Source: Cruoricaptor ignavus
GTDB lineage: Bacteria > Bacteroidota > Bacteroidia > Flavobacteriales > Weeksellaceae
Assembly: GCF_900141665.1 (NCBI RefSeq)
Contig: NZ_FQYI01000010.1
Location: 18,272 to 82,271 of the forward strand
DNA: 64,000 nucleotides
Reading direction: 5' to 3'
Of this stretch, positions 10,301-20,859 are shown in pieces (within the stretch, counting starts at the first letter, position 1; each line of letters starts with the position of its first letter). The notes under the pieces are model-generated. The model was not told where the DNA came from. It did no database searches and saw nothing but the letters and a program-made list of their open reading frames with translations. Both the position numbers and the translations under genes were made by a program.

Positions 10301-10866
10301 AGCCCTGTGACAAAGAATATCAGGATCAGCCAGCGCTCGTTGCCAGGCCTATCGCTCTCGCTTTCCCATTTCGTGATGAGCCAAATCATCAGCGCTATGA
10401 AAAGCGACGCCATTGAATACACCTCGCCTTCCACTGCAGAATACCAGAAGGTATCGGAAAAAGTGAAGCACAGCGCGCCTATTACCCCGGCGAGCAGTAT
10501 CCAGAAATCATTTTTGGTGCTGATTTCATCAGCGTTTTTATTAAATAAAACTCTCGCCAGGTGAGTAACCGTCCAAAAGAGAAACAAAATGGTAAACGCG
10601 CTGAAAAGTGCCGACATCGCGTTGATGACCACCGAGTAATCAGCACCGTTCCCAAATGCAAACATACCCGCCACAGCGCCTACCAGCTGAAACAGCGCAG
10701 CACCGGGAGCGTGCGTTACCTGCAGCTTCACGGCAGAAGAAATGTACTCCCCGCAATCCCAGAAACTGAAATTTGGTTCAATTGTTGAGAGATAAGTTAC
10801 GAATGCAATGGCAAATACTGCCCAGCCAAGTGCCGTATTCCAGCGTTTATAAGTCCAGTTCTTCAT
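7384..10866 (-). CDS. DUF2723 / glycosyltransferase family 117 membrane protein (TMEM260-like)
   Basis: A 1160-residue protein. The N-terminal half (about 1-330 and 550-670) is a multi-helix GT-C-type membrane domain; the SFWDCGEYISSA motif near residue 34 is the acidic signature of DUF2723. The remaining C-terminal half is soluble and has TPR-like helical stretches after residue 950. The human homologue TMEM260 is an O-mannosyltransferase, and the family is proposed to O-glycosylate periplasmic proteins in Bacteroidota; the role here is inferred. It heads the operon with kdsA. Divergent from the cysM-like gene. Confidence 0.9.
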   Translation of the reverse strand: MKNWTYKRWNTALGWAVFAIAFVTYLSTIEPNFSFWDCGEYISSAVKLQVTHAPGAALFQLVGAVAGMFAFGNGADYSVVINAMSALFSAFTILFLFWTVTHLARVLFNKNADEISTKNDFWILLAGVIGALCFTFSDTFWYSAVEGEVYSMASLFIALMIWLITKWESESDRPGNERWLILIFFVTGLSVGVHMMCMLSIPAICLLYYAKRYEFSWRSFLIANLITLAILAIVFKGIFPVIMTLFGRLEIFAVNGLGLPFHSGTVLAFLLLGLLCFFLIKWTRKSGRGLYQTVVLSVVFMLIGFSCWLVIPIRANANPPMNLNNPDTAIGMLDYYNREQYGDWPTIYGQNYTAYLDAKGIERNEDGSYRQTKTGDIYEKDEKTGSYRVVGDRFNYVYNKNHTSFLPRMYNEDKSVMANYISMYGAPDFEFNFNGEYADSPEAKQMYDELRAKYEDGTIKVEDYLNVKPYDLINVQRPSLAQNLDYFFSFQNSYYFVRYLMWNFVGRQNDLEGNMENTKGNWISGIPFIDNALYGKQDNMPAKFRNASTVKFFFLPLLLGLIGFFFQANRDFLRWYAILSLFILTSVGIIFYTSVKPFEPRERDYAMVGSFYAFAIWIGLGAAAILWFTQNKVKKNAATIAVSALLLGIPFMMGFQNYNPHDRSKRYTAYDYAYSVLKSLPKNDILFVYGDNDTYPVWAIQETERFRDDVKVVNFTLLSTPWNIDQVRRKTYNADAVPSSLVHEDYRDGSNDQIYVMDKESWQGLFENMNAQGMPQTAFASFRKFATQDSMTVKEAVQFLKTKSEDKDQLLKMLFGEEKYDRFNILPVSKFILPVNKQNAVKAGIITAADLPEALDQIVIDYGKQTMFKNDLMLLDILANFDWRRPISFSSGGIYSEDNTFYLNDYLQFDGFSYRLVPIRTAENKNGDLGRVDAEDLYRTVKNFRWGNFKDRSVHFDETSTSNIISYRASAARAAEALALKGETQRAAQILDLAAKEIPSDKFNDPRSLSQIVYGYIISGQEAKGLKLAEDLKKGIFKEYDYYASLDPQNQRFAARQMRLKPFEYSLVVSAVSDAYEKLGQRDKAYAYLVSSIEPVDKRFNAFIKDLEMMGRDKAYRESEKVQKITPFYQYIFEVMNDYDSTYANEKLEQITNRVIRATQ

Positions 10867-10962
10867 AAAAAAATAAGAATGTTGCGAAATTAATGTTTTT
10901 ACCCGAACTCCCGGCAGATTATGCGGCGCATAATTTTTAATTCAGCAATTGTTAATTTTTCT

Positions 10963-10970
10963 TAATTTTG
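10963..10970 (+). promoter_or_regulatory. Flavobacterial -7 element before the CBS/CysM-like gene
   Basis: TAATTTTG matches TAnnTTTG, 33 bases before the preferred ATG. The in-frame TTG at 10968 is part of this element and is therefore not a plausible start. Confidence 0.55.
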
Positions 10971-11003
10971 CACGCAGTTTCTGAGAGGAAAATAGTATTA
11001 GAA

Positions 11004-12041
11004 ATGACGAATGTTTATAACAACATACTGGAACTGATCGGTTCTACCCCACTGGTTAAGCTCAACCGCGTTACTGAAGCCATTCCTGCAACGGTATATG
11101 CCAAGCTGGAATCCTACAACCCGGGGCACTCCACAAAAGACCGAATAGCCCTCCACATCATCGAAAGTGCGGAAGAAAAAGGCTTGCTGGAGCCTGGCGC
11201 CACCATCGTAGAAACCACTTCCGGGAATACCGGCTTTTCCGTGGCAATGGTTTCCATTATTAAAGGTTATAAATGCATACTTGCGGTCTCCGATAAAACT
11301 AAGCCGGAGAAAATCGCCTATCTGAAGGCACTCGGCGCCAAGGTTTTCGTATGCCCGGCAAGCGTTCCCGCGGATGACCCCCGCTCTTACTACGAAGTGG
11401 CGAAGCGCATCGCTGCGGAAACGCCCAACTCTATTTACATTAATCAGTATTTCAACGAGCTGAATATCGATGCGCATTACCGAACTACCGGCCCGGAAAT
11501 CTGGGAGCAGACTAAGGGTAAAATCACGCACATCATAGCCTGCACAGGAACTGGCGGCACGCTTTCCGGCTCGGCAAAATATCTGAAAGAAAAAAATCCT
11601 GATATAAAAGTCATCGGTGTGGATGCTGATGGCTCCATCCTGAAAACCTATCACGAAACCGGTAAAATCGACAAAAGCGTAATACATCCATATCAAATCG
11701 AAGGCTTAGGTAAAAACCTCATTCCCAGTGCTCTTCTTTTTGATTTAGTGGATGAATTTGTAAGAGTTAACGACGAAATGTCTGCCTACCGCACCCGCGA
11801 AATCGCAATGAAAGAAGCGATAATGGGCGGCTACACCACAGGTGCCGCTGTTCAGGGGCTCCTGCAATATGCCAATTCGCACCCGTTTACGGAGTCCGAT
11901 GTAGTGGTGGTTATTTTCCCTGATCATGGCTCGCGGTACATTACCAAAGTTTACAATGACCAGTGGATGGCGGAGCAGGGCTTTACCAACAACTGCATCC
12001 ACAGCTATGACGAGCTTCACGCTACGGAATTTGTGAAGTAA
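11004..12041 (+). CDS. PLP-dependent cysteine synthase / cystathionine beta-synthase-like enzyme (possible cysteate synthase)
   Basis: 345 residues of fold-type II PLP enzyme. The Schiff-base lysine is K45 (NPGHSTKDR), the substrate loop is TSGNTG (72-77) and the PLP-phosphate loop GTGGT (182-186). Overall it resembles the catalytic core of CBS (a VDADGS segment, PDHGSRYITK near the end) more than short CysK. There is no Bateman or heme domain. The next gene downstream is an alpha-oxoamine synthase. In capnine producers a CysM-like cysteate synthase (CapA) supplies such an enzyme, so cysteate synthesis is a serious alternative to cysteine or cystathionine synthesis. The family call is firm; the substrate is inference. 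Confidence 0.9.
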   Translation: MTNVYNNILELIGSTPLVKLNRVTEAIPATVYAKLESYNPGHSTKDRIALHIIESAEEKGLLEPGATIVETTSGNTGFSVAMVSIIKGYKCILAVSDKTKPEKIAYLKALGAKVFVCPASVPADDPRSYYEVAKRIAAETPNSIYINQYFNELNIDAHYRTTGPEIWEQTKGKITHIIACTGTGGTLSGSAKYLKEKNPDIKVIGVDADGSILKTYHETGKIDKSVIHPYQIEGLGKNLIPSALLFDLVDEFVRVNDEMSAYRTREIAMKEAIMGGYTTGAAVQGLLQYANSHPFTESDVVVVIFPDHGSRYITKVYNDQWMAEQGFTNNCIHSYDELHATEFVK

Positions 12042-12215
12042 ATTCTTCTCCGCTTTTTACGCAAACGCACAAATTTTAAGTCGAAAACCATTCGAAATAA
12101 GGATTCTTTGCATATTTTTTTCATAATAACTCAGCGCTTATGCGTGGATCATCACATCCTTTCCCCAAAATATCACATTCTGATTTTTCTCACCCAGCCT
12201 TTGTTTTAGATTTTT

Positions 12216-12223
12216 TAAATTTG
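12216..12223 (+). promoter_or_regulatory. Flavobacterial -7 element before the alpha-oxoamine synthase gene
   Basis: TAAATTTG, a perfect TAnnTTTG match, 22 bases before the ATG. It suggests the synthase has its own promoter despite following the cysM-like gene. Nothing else is recognisable in the 204-base gap. Confidence 0.6.
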
Positions 12224-12245
12224 CAGATTATATCTGTTTTATCTG

Positions 12246-13517
12246 ATGGACATTTTTGAACGCATAAAAGAAAATCCCGGCCCGCTCGGTCAGTTTGCGG
12301 ACTACGGCGAAGGCTACTTTATATTTCCAAGACTCGAAGGCCCTATCGGCCCAAGGATGAAATTTCAGGGCAAGGAAGTCGTATTCTGGTCTGCTAATGA
12401 CTATCTCGGTATGTGTAACAACCCAGAAGTTCTGGAAGCCGATGCCAAGGCTGCAGCGGAATACGGAATGTTCTACCCTATGGGCGCACGCGCGATGTCC
12501 GGCGAGACGGATGAGCATTTGGCATTGGAAAAAGAGCTGGCAGATTTCGTAAAGAAAGAATCTGCCTATGTGCTGAATTTCGGTTATCAGGGGATGGTTT
12601 CCGCGATTGATGCTTTGGTTTCTCGCCACGATGTAATTGTGTACGACGCGGATTCTCACGCCTGCATCGTTGATGGCGTAAGGCTGCACATGGGAAAAAG
12701 CTTCACCTTCCGCCACAATGATATGGAATCGCTGGAGAAAAATCTTGAGCGCGCAACGAAGGTAGCGGAGGCCAACGGCGGCGGAATCCTCGTAATCACA
12801 GAAGGTGTGTTCGGTATGCGCGGAATGCAGGGCAAAATCAAAGAAATTTGCGAGCTGAAAAAGAAATTTAACTTCCGGCTCCTGGTTGATGATGCCCACG
12901 GTTTCGGCACTTTGGGAAAAACAGGCGCAGGTGTCGGTGAAGAGCAGAACTGCCAAGAGCAAATCGATATTTATTTTTCTACTTTTGCAAAATCTATGGC
13001 AGGGTTTGGAGCATTCCTTGCCGGGGATGCGGAAATTATCCGCTACCTTAAGTTTAATCTGAGGTCGCAGATTTTTGCTAAATCTCTAACGATGCCGATG
13101 GTAATAGGGGCAAGAAAGCGTCTTGAGATCCTAAAATCGCAGCCTGAAATCAAGGCTAAGCTGTGGGAAAATGTTCATAAACTTCAAAATGGGCTGAAAG
13201 AACGAGGATTTAACATCGGGCTAACCAACACCTGCGTAACACCTGTAATGATTGAAGGAACGCCGGTAGAGGCTACCTTACTCGTCAAAGACCTTCGCGA
13301 AAATTTCGGAATTTTCACTTCTGTAGTTGTTTATCCGGTGATTCCGAAAGGGATGATATTGCTGAGGCTGATCCCTACTGCTGCGCATACCGATGAAGAA
13401 ATCAATGAAACTCTTGCGGCGTTTGAGGCACTTCACGATAAACTTGTAAGCGGATATTACAAAGATGCCGCAGAGAAATTGCTCAAAGAAGAGAATCTTA
13501 GCTTTAAACCTATATAA
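12246..13517 (+). CDS. Alpha-oxoamine synthase (serine palmitoyltransferase / cysteate acyltransferase / KBL-like)
   Basis: 423 residues, a fold-type I PLP enzyme of the BioF/KBL/SPT family, which joins an amino acid to an acyl thioester with loss of CO2. Visible residues are the PLP-stacking histidine H138 (DADSHAC), DDAHG (215-219) and the Schiff-base lysine K249 (STFAKSMAGF). The N-terminal extension before VFWSANDYLG is longer than in BioF and fits SPT-type enzymes. Flavobacteria use relatives to start sphingolipids (serine) or sulfonolipids (cysteate, CapB/SulA). The neighbouring CBS/CysM-like gene favours the latter. No bio or tdh genes are nearby. Family firm, substrate unresolved. Confidence 0.9.
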   Translation: MDIFERIKENPGPLGQFADYGEGYFIFPRLEGPIGPRMKFQGKEVVFWSANDYLGMCNNPEVLEADAKAAAEYGMFYPMGARAMSGETDEHLALEKELADFVKKESAYVLNFGYQGMVSAIDALVSRHDVIVYDADSHACIVDGVRLHMGKSFTFRHNDMESLEKNLERATKVAEANGGGILVITEGVFGMRGMQGKIKEICELKKKFNFRLLVDDAHGFGTLGKTGAGVGEEQNCQEQIDIYFSTFAKSMAGFGAFLAGDAEIIRYLKFNLRSQIFAKSLTMPMVIGARKRLEILKSQPEIKAKLWENVHKLQNGLKERGFNIGLTNTCVTPVMIEGTPVEATLLVKDLRENFGIFTSVVVYPVIPKGMILLRLIPTAAHTDEEINETLAAFEALHDKLVSGYYKDAAEKLLKEENLSFKPI

Positions 13518-13526
13518 TTCGATAAT

Positions 13527-13551
13527 AAGCACTCTTAGTGGGTGCTTTTTT
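13527..13551 (+). terminator. Intrinsic terminator after the alpha-oxoamine synthase gene
   Basis: AAGCACTC (13527-13534) pairs with GGGTGCTT (13540-13547), with one G-T pair and a 5-base loop, followed by a T-run. It lies just before the DUF4298 gene, whose expression may depend on read-through. Confidence 0.75.
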
Positions 13552-13562
13552 AATTTTTTGAA

Positions 13563-13862
13563 ATGACGGATCTTGAAAAGCGTGTGGCGGCTTTTGAAAC
13601 CAGCTTTAACCATATTGATAATACATTAAAGAAATTTGAGAAGGCCCTCAGTAATCTGAAGAATGCGCAGGCCGACTTGCAAAAGCTCGAAGAATATTAT
13701 TATAATGGCTGGGCAGAGGACCTGGAGGCCGACAGACGCGGAGAAATATCGAATGGTATCAAGCGTGGGATTCTTTCTGAGGATGCAATTTACAATCTGC
13801 TTGGGGAAAGCCGTTCTATTGGTGTCGAAATGATTAAAGTAGCAATAAAAATGGTTGAGTAA
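13563..13862 (+). CDS. DUF4298 domain-containing protein
   Basis: A 99-residue, largely helical cytoplasmic protein with heptad-like spacing in residues 1-45 and the LxxYYxxxWxxDxE-type pattern of DUF4298 (residues about 42-57). Function is unknown for the family. It sits 45 bases after the alpha-oxoamine synthase, separated by a terminator hairpin; no good promoter is visible in that gap, so partial read-through is likely. Confidence 0.75.
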   Translation: MTDLEKRVAAFETSFNHIDNTLKKFEKALSNLKNAQADLQKLEEYYYNGWAEDLEADRRGEISNGIKRGILSEDAIYNLLGESRSIGVEMIKVAIKMVE

Positions 13863-13882
13863 TGTACTAAATTAAATGATAA

Positions 13883-13914
13883 AAAAATCCGGCAATTTTG
13901 TTTGCCGGATTTTT
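13883..13914. terminator. Bidirectional intrinsic terminator
   Basis: A long perfect stem (AAATCCGGCAA ending at 13895, TTGCCGGATTT starting at 13902) with a 6-base loop, A-run on one side and T-run on the other, between convergent DUF4298 and atpC. Confidence 0.92.
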
Positions 13915-13929
13915 TATTTTAAAATTTGA

Positions 13930-14211
13930 TCAGTCTGCTAAAATAATACCTTTATTGTCTTTAAATTCCACCACACCGCCTTTGATGTCATAACCGAAAT
14001 ATTGTCCTGCGGAGCCATTTCTTTGCTCGAAATTTTTGCTGTAATCACCCACTGAACTATTATAAAGCTTAATTTCTCCTTCACTCAATGCGGAGACAAT
14101 TGAGGCGTGATTATTCAGAATGTGAAACTCGCCATTGGAGCCGGGTACCTGCACTGATTTTACCTCGCCATCGAATATAACAGCTTCCGGTGTAAGTATT
14201 TTAATGTTCAT
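13930..14211 (-). CDS. atpC: F1Fo ATP synthase epsilon subunit
   Basis: 93 residues, corresponding to the N-terminal beta-sandwich of the epsilon subunit (MNIKILTPEAVIFDG, GEFHILNNHASIVSAL). The usual C-terminal helical hairpin is missing, which is common in Bacteroidota epsilon subunits. It couples the F1 rotor to the c-ring at the inner membrane. It follows atpD by about 20 bases in the same operon. Confidence 0.95.
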   Translation of the reverse strand: MNIKILTPEAVIFDGEVKSVQVPGSNGEFHILNNHASIVSALSEGEIKLYNSSVGDYSKNFEQRNGSAGQYFGYDIKGGVVEFKDNKGIILAD

Positions 14212-14232
14212 CTTCTATTCTTTAAGCTCACT

Positions 14233-16754
<2,522 letters not shown>

Positions 16755-16764
<10 letters not shown>

Positions 16765-17105
16765 AGTGCTGCAAGCTGCTTCTTTGTTAGATTTTTTACA
16801 ACGAGATTGTAAGAATCGTCTATCAGTTCACGGAGAAGCTCTGCCGGCAAATCATCAACAAAAACCGAATTCCAATGCTTTTTATTCTGATGCCACCCAG
16901 GCTGAATCTGGGAATAATCTTCCCGTAGCTGCAGATTTTTCTCAGGGGTGTTTTTGAGGTTAATAAAGACCGGCTTTCTCTCAAGATCGATAAGCAAGAA
17001 CATCTTACCTGAAACCTTAAATACGAGGAGGTTTCCCCCGAAAGGAAAGCTCTCTTCAGCCGCAGGTTTCAAAAGCGCGTAATCCCGGATTTCCTCGGTA
17101 TTCAT
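16755..17105 (-). CDS. MmcQ/YjbR family protein
   Basis: A 116-residue protein of the CyaY-like MmcQ/YjbR fold: it has the typical FPFGGNLLVFKVSGKMF segment, a QPGWHQNKKHWNSV segment near 65-80 and a C-terminal LIDDSYNLVVKNLTKKQ helix. Relatives are called DNA-binding by fold analogy, but the biological role is not established. It is last in a minus-strand run of GPx, LolA-like and kdsB genes. Confidence 0.88.
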
Positions 17106-17113
17106 TGAAAGCG

Positions 17114-17680
17114 TTAGCGTAGATGCTTCACGATGGCATCGCTCGTTGGCTTCGTGGCACTGTTGAAGGAATCGATCAGCCGTCCGTTCTCATCAATCAA
17201 AAATTTTGTAAAATTCCAAAGAATTTTGGAATCTTTTACACCATTGAGATTTTTATCAGTTAAATACTGAAAAATCGGTGCAATATCACTTCCTTTTACG
17301 GAAACCTTGGCAGCCATTGGAAATGTGACTCCATAGTTTTTCTGGCAAAATTCACCAATCTCTGCATTGGTACCCGGCTCCTGCGACATAAAATTATTTG
17401 CAGGGAAGCCTACTACCACCAGTCTGTCTTTATTCTCGTCGTAAAGTTTCTGCAAATCAGCATATTGCGGCGTGAAGCCGCATTTGGAAGCGGTGTTCAC
17501 AATCAAGATTTTCTTTCCCTTAAAATCTGCAAAATCTATCGTGCCACCATCCAATGACTCCACTTTGTAATCATAAATTGAAGCAGGAGTGGCTGCAGCC
17601 TGCGCCGCTGATTTTTGGCTGTTAGTACATCCTGATAAAAAAGCGCCCACAGTAAGCAGAATGATGAATAATTTTTTCAT
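17114..17680 (-). CDS. Glutathione peroxidase-family lipoprotein
   Basis: 188 residues. A lipoprotein signal (MKKLFIILLTVGAFLSGC, lipidated C18) places it in the periplasm or on a membrane face. The GPx fold has peroxidatic C67 (NTASKCGFTPQY), Q100 (SQEPG) and W155-N156 (LWNF). C112 may be the resolving cysteine, which suggests thioredoxin- rather than glutathione-dependent turnover. It reduces hydroperoxides. It follows the LolA-like gene by 3 bases. Confidence 0.93.
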   Translation of the reverse strand: MKKLFIILLTVGAFLSGCTNSQKSAAQAAATPASIYDYKVESLDGGTIDFADFKGKKILIVNTASKCGFTPQYADLQKLYDENKDRLVVVGFPANNFMSQEPGTNAEIGEFCQKNYGVTFPMAAKVSVKGSDIAPIFQYLTDKNLNGVKDSKILWNFTKFLIDENGRLIDSFNSATKPTSDAIVKHLR

Positions 17681-17683
17681 AGC

Positions 17684-18346
17684 CTAAAACTTAAAAGTAT
17701 TAGCAGGAAATTCTTTATTTATTTCTATCTTGTTGATAATCAAAACATAATTACCCTCGTTCTTCTCAGATTCAGATTCTATTCTGAACGGCATTGTATA
17801 GCTTTTCACCTTCCTGAAATCGCTGTACCGCAGGGTTTCATCGCCCTTCTGCTCCTGCACCAGCAAGTGTGTGGCGGCGTCAAAATAATACACTGCCCGC
17901 TCACGGTTTTTGCTTAGTTCTATTTTGTGGCAAATTTTATTTCCGAGCTTTTCTTTACCCAAATATTTAATTTCGTAACCCTTGAGTTTCCAATCCAGGA
18001 AATCGCTGTCGAAAGACTCCGCTTTGTATCCCGGGTACTCCTGAATCTTATTCGCGGCATAATTCATAGCATAGCCTTTCTTCCCATCGTAGCCTTCGAT
18101 TGCCACATCCTTTCCCTGCAAGGTTATGATTGTTTTGGTTAAATTCGGCCTCTGCTGATAGATTTTCACGGGGCATTCCTCCTTAAGCCCCAGGATCGCC
18201 CTGCCCTGCAGGAGAATGGAATTTAGCGATTTCCAGTTTTGTCGACCTCCGGTAAGCTCAATATTTTTACTGATGATTTCCTGCGCAGTCTGCGCTGTGC
18301 CGAGTGCAGACAGGAAAAATAGAATTAGCGTGAAAAAATGTTTCAT
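17684..18346 (-). CDS. Secreted LolA-like / outer-membrane lipoprotein-sorting-type protein
   Basis: 220 residues with a signal peptide (MKHFFTLILFFLSALGTAQ). The mature part is a single beta-rich domain with the LolA/LppX-like pattern: a start like AQEIISKNIELTGG, then alternating strands such as GYDGKKGYAMNY and ATHLLVQEQKG. Such proteins bind lipid or lipoprotein in a half-barrel. The specific cargo is unknown; it is not certain to be the housekeeping LolA. Between kdsB and the GPx lipoprotein. Confidence 0.7.
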   Translation of the reverse strand: MKHFFTLILFFLSALGTAQTAQEIISKNIELTGGRQNWKSLNSILLQGRAILGLKEECPVKIYQQRPNLTKTIITLQGKDVAIEGYDGKKGYAMNYAANKIQEYPGYKAESFDSDFLDWKLKGYEIKYLGKEKLGNKICHKIELSKNRERAVYYFDAATHLLVQEQKGDETLRYSDFRKVKSYTMPFRIESESEKNEGNYVLIINKIEINKEFPANTFKF

Positions 18347-18367
18347 TAAAGATGGTTTTCGGCAAAA

Positions 18368-19111
18368 TTACTTTTTTAAATGAAAACTCTGCAAAATAGC
18401 CCTGGCGCGTTCCAAATCGGCAGGCACATCTATGCCCACGCCCACAAAATCCGTTTCCACCATCTTTATTTTCATCCCGTTTTCCAGGTAGCGCAGCGCT
18501 TCTATTTTTTCGGTTTTTTCCAATGGTGATAATGGCAATTTGGCGAATTTCAGCAGCGCATCTTTCCGGAACGCATAAACGCCGATATGCCTAAAGTATT
18601 CAGGCTCAAGGCTTTGCTCTCGGTGAAAAGGAATGGCTGTCCGGCTAAAATACATCGCAAATCCATTTAAATCCGTGATGACTTTCACCGCATTTGGATT
18701 TTCGATTTCTTCTTTCTCGTTAATTTTTATTTTTAACGAAGCCAGCGAAATCTCGTTTTTTTCATCCTTTTTAAAAACATCAATCAGCTGCTGCAGTGGC
18801 TCCTTTTTCAAGAAAGGCTCATCACCCTGAACATTTATAACTATCTCACAATCAATGCTTTGCACAGCTTCCGCAATTCTGTCACTCCCCGTTTCGTGAG
18901 TTCCTGTCATCACCGCTTTTCCACCGATTGAAATAATTTCGTCAAAAATAATTTCCGAATCCGTAGCCACAAAAACATCCGAGAAAAGCTCGGTTTCTAC
19001 CACATTCTTATAGGTTGTGGCGATTACGGTTTTCTCGCCAAGCTTCTGCATCAGTTTTCCGGGAAACCGCGATGCATCGTACCTAGCGGGAATTACGGCA
19101 ATGATTTTCAA
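18368..19111 (-). CDS. kdsB: 3-deoxy-manno-octulosonate cytidylyltransferase (CMP-Kdo synthetase)
   Basis: 247 residues. KIIAVIPARYDASRFPGK at the N-terminus is the KdsB CTP-binding signature; INVQGDEPF near residue 92 and YFRHIGVYAFR are also typical. It activates Kdo with CTP for LPS assembly. The start is TTG: the preceding gene's stop lies in the same frame two codons upstream (TAA-AGC-TTG), so no longer reading is possible. It is tightly coupled to the phosphohexomutase. Confidence 0.97.
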   Translation of the reverse strand: MKIIAVIPARYDASRFPGKLMQKLGEKTVIATTYKNVVETELFSDVFVATDSEIIFDEIISIGGKAVMTGTHETGSDRIAEAVQSIDCEIVINVQGDEPFLKKEPLQQLIDVFKKDEKNEISLASLKIKINEKEEIENPNAVKVITDLNGFAMYFSRTAIPFHREQSLEPEYFRHIGVYAFRKDALLKFAKLPLSPLEKTEKIEALRYLENGMKIKMVETDFVGVGIDVPADLERARAILQSFHLKK

Positions 19112-19114
19112 GCT

Positions 19115-20845
19115 TTAAAGATTTAGGCTGGCCCTTACCTGCTGAATTTTATTTTTCAGGTTCTCCATTTTAGTTTCATAATCAGCAATATTCTCCAGGC
19201 TGTCCTTCACGGAGACATAGAATTTTATTTTCGGTTCCGTTCCGGAAGGCCTTACGCAAACCTTCGTGCCGTCTTCTGTGTACCAGATTAACACATTGGA
19301 TTTTGGAATTTCATCCATCACAGAAGTAGCGTTATTTCGGATATTTGTCGAGGTCTGTTCCTTATAATCTTCCACGATTTCCACAGGAGAGCCAGCCAAT
19401 TCTTTCGGCGGATTTTCACGGAAATTCTTCATCATCAGCTGTATTTCTTCCGCACCTTCCCTGCCCTTTTTCACCACATTTATCAGGCCTTCGCTGTAAA
19501 TTCCAACTTGTTTATAAATTTCAATCAGGTACTCAAACATCGATGAACCCTGCGCTTTGCAGAGCGCCGCGATTTCACAGGCTAAAAGAATTGAGCCGCA
19601 GGAATCTTTATCCCGAACGAAATCGCCGGTCATAAAACCGAAACTTTCTTCGCCGCCACACACAAATTTTTCCGTGCCTTCAGCATCGCGAATCATTTTT
19701 CCAATCCATTTAAAACCCGTCAAACCAGCCTTGCAAGTTACACCGAATTTTTCCGCAATGTCGAAGAAAATATCCGAGGTTACAATCGTAGAGCCAATGA
19801 ATTCCCGGCCTGTAATCTTCCCTGATTTCTTCCATTGGTCAAGGATGTAATAGATTAAAATTGTGTTGGTCTGGTTGCCGTTCAAAAGCTGCATTTCGCC
19901 GTTCAGATTGCGCACCGCAATTCCCAGCCTGTCTCCATCAGGATCGGTACCTATCACGATATCAGCATTCGTAATTCTCGCCAAATCCATCGCCATTCCC
20001 AGCGCTGCAGGCTCTTCAGGATTCGGGCTTTCAACGGTCGGGAAATTTCCAGAAGGCACCATCTGCTCTTCCACCAAATCCACTTTTTTGAAACCAGCCT
20101 TTTCCAGCGCTCTTGGAACGGTGGCATAGGTGGTCCCGTGAATTGAGGTGAACACGATGTTCAGATTTTCGTATCCAGTTTTTTCCTTTTGGTAAAGGGA
20201 ATTTTCGATGCAGGCATCTATGTAAACTTCGTCCTGTTCTTCGCCAATCCACTCAATCAGCTCATCATTTCCGTTGAAGTTAATCATCTCGTACTGAGTA
20301 TCATACACCGCCTTGATGATGTTTTCATCGTGCGGCGGCACAACCTGTGCGCCATCGTTCCAGTACACTTTGTAGCCGTTGTATTCCGGTGGATTGTGGG
20401 ATGCCGTAAGCACGATTCCTGCATTACACTTCTTATTTCTAACGGTAAATGAAAGTTCTGGCGTAGGCCTGTGATTTTTAAACAGCAAAACTTTGATGCC
20501 GTTCGCTGTAAGAACATCCGTCACAATTTTCGCAAATTCCTTGGAATTATTGCGGACATCGTATGCAATGGCCACCTTGATTTCTTCGTTCGGGAACTGT
20601 TCGTGAAGATAATTGGCCAGGCCTTGCGTAGCCTGTCCCAGCGTATATTTGTTCAGCCGGTTCGTTCCCACGCCCATTATTCCGCGCATTCCGCCGGTTC
20701 CAAATTCCAGCGCACGGTAGAAGGAATCGTCCAAATCCGGCGATTTTGAGTTGATGAGCATTTCCACGGCAGTACGCGTTTCTTCGTCGAAACTTTCGCC
20801 GAGCCAAAGCTGCGCCCTTTCCAGTGATGTCAATTCATTAACCAT
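19115..20845 (-). CDS. Phosphoglucomutase/phosphomannomutase (alpha-D-phosphohexomutase)
   Basis: 576 residues, the long type of phosphohexomutase. The catalytic phosphoserine loop is TASHNPPEYNGYK, the Mg-binding loop DPDGDRLG, the sugar-binding loop GGEESFG and the phosphate-binding loop RPSGTEPKIK. It interconverts hexose 1- and 6-phosphates for envelope sugars and central metabolism. It is followed at once by kdsB. A RGIMGVGTNRLN segment near the N-terminus is typical of this subfamily. Confidence 0.96.
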   Translation of the reverse strand: MVNELTSLERAQLWLGESFDEETRTAVEMLINSKSPDLDDSFYRALEFGTGGMRGIMGVGTNRLNKYTLGQATQGLANYLHEQFPNEEIKVAIAYDVRNNSKEFAKIVTDVLTANGIKVLLFKNHRPTPELSFTVRNKKCNAGIVLTASHNPPEYNGYKVYWNDGAQVVPPHDENIIKAVYDTQYEMINFNGNDELIEWIGEEQDEVYIDACIENSLYQKEKTGYENLNIVFTSIHGTTYATVPRALEKAGFKKVDLVEEQMVPSGNFPTVESPNPEEPAALGMAMDLARITNADIVIGTDPDGDRLGIAVRNLNGEMQLLNGNQTNTILIYYILDQWKKSGKITGREFIGSTIVTSDIFFDIAEKFGVTCKAGLTGFKWIGKMIRDAEGTEKFVCGGEESFGFMTGDFVRDKDSCGSILLACEIAALCKAQGSSMFEYLIEIYKQVGIYSEGLINVVKKGREGAEEIQLMMKNFRENPPKELAGSPVEIVEDYKEQTSTNIRNNATSVMDEIPKSNVLIWYTEDGTKVCVRPSGTEPKIKFYVSVKDSLENIADYETKMENLKNKIQQVRASLNL

Positions 20846-20859
20846 ATTTTCGTGATTTT

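Noticed and set aside
9661..10416. A 251-residue plus-strand ORF inside the DUF2723 gene
   Set aside because: Low-complexity, no motifs, and fully embedded in a long gene with family signatures.
10867..11003. A riboswitch upstream of the CBS/CysM-like gene
   Set aside because: The gap is short and holds only promoter-like AT-rich sequence; no SAM, cobalamin or other known riboswitch motif is present.
12228..12962. A 244-residue minus-strand ORF opposite the alpha-oxoamine synthase
   Set aside because: The plus strand encodes a complete PLP enzyme with all catalytic residues.
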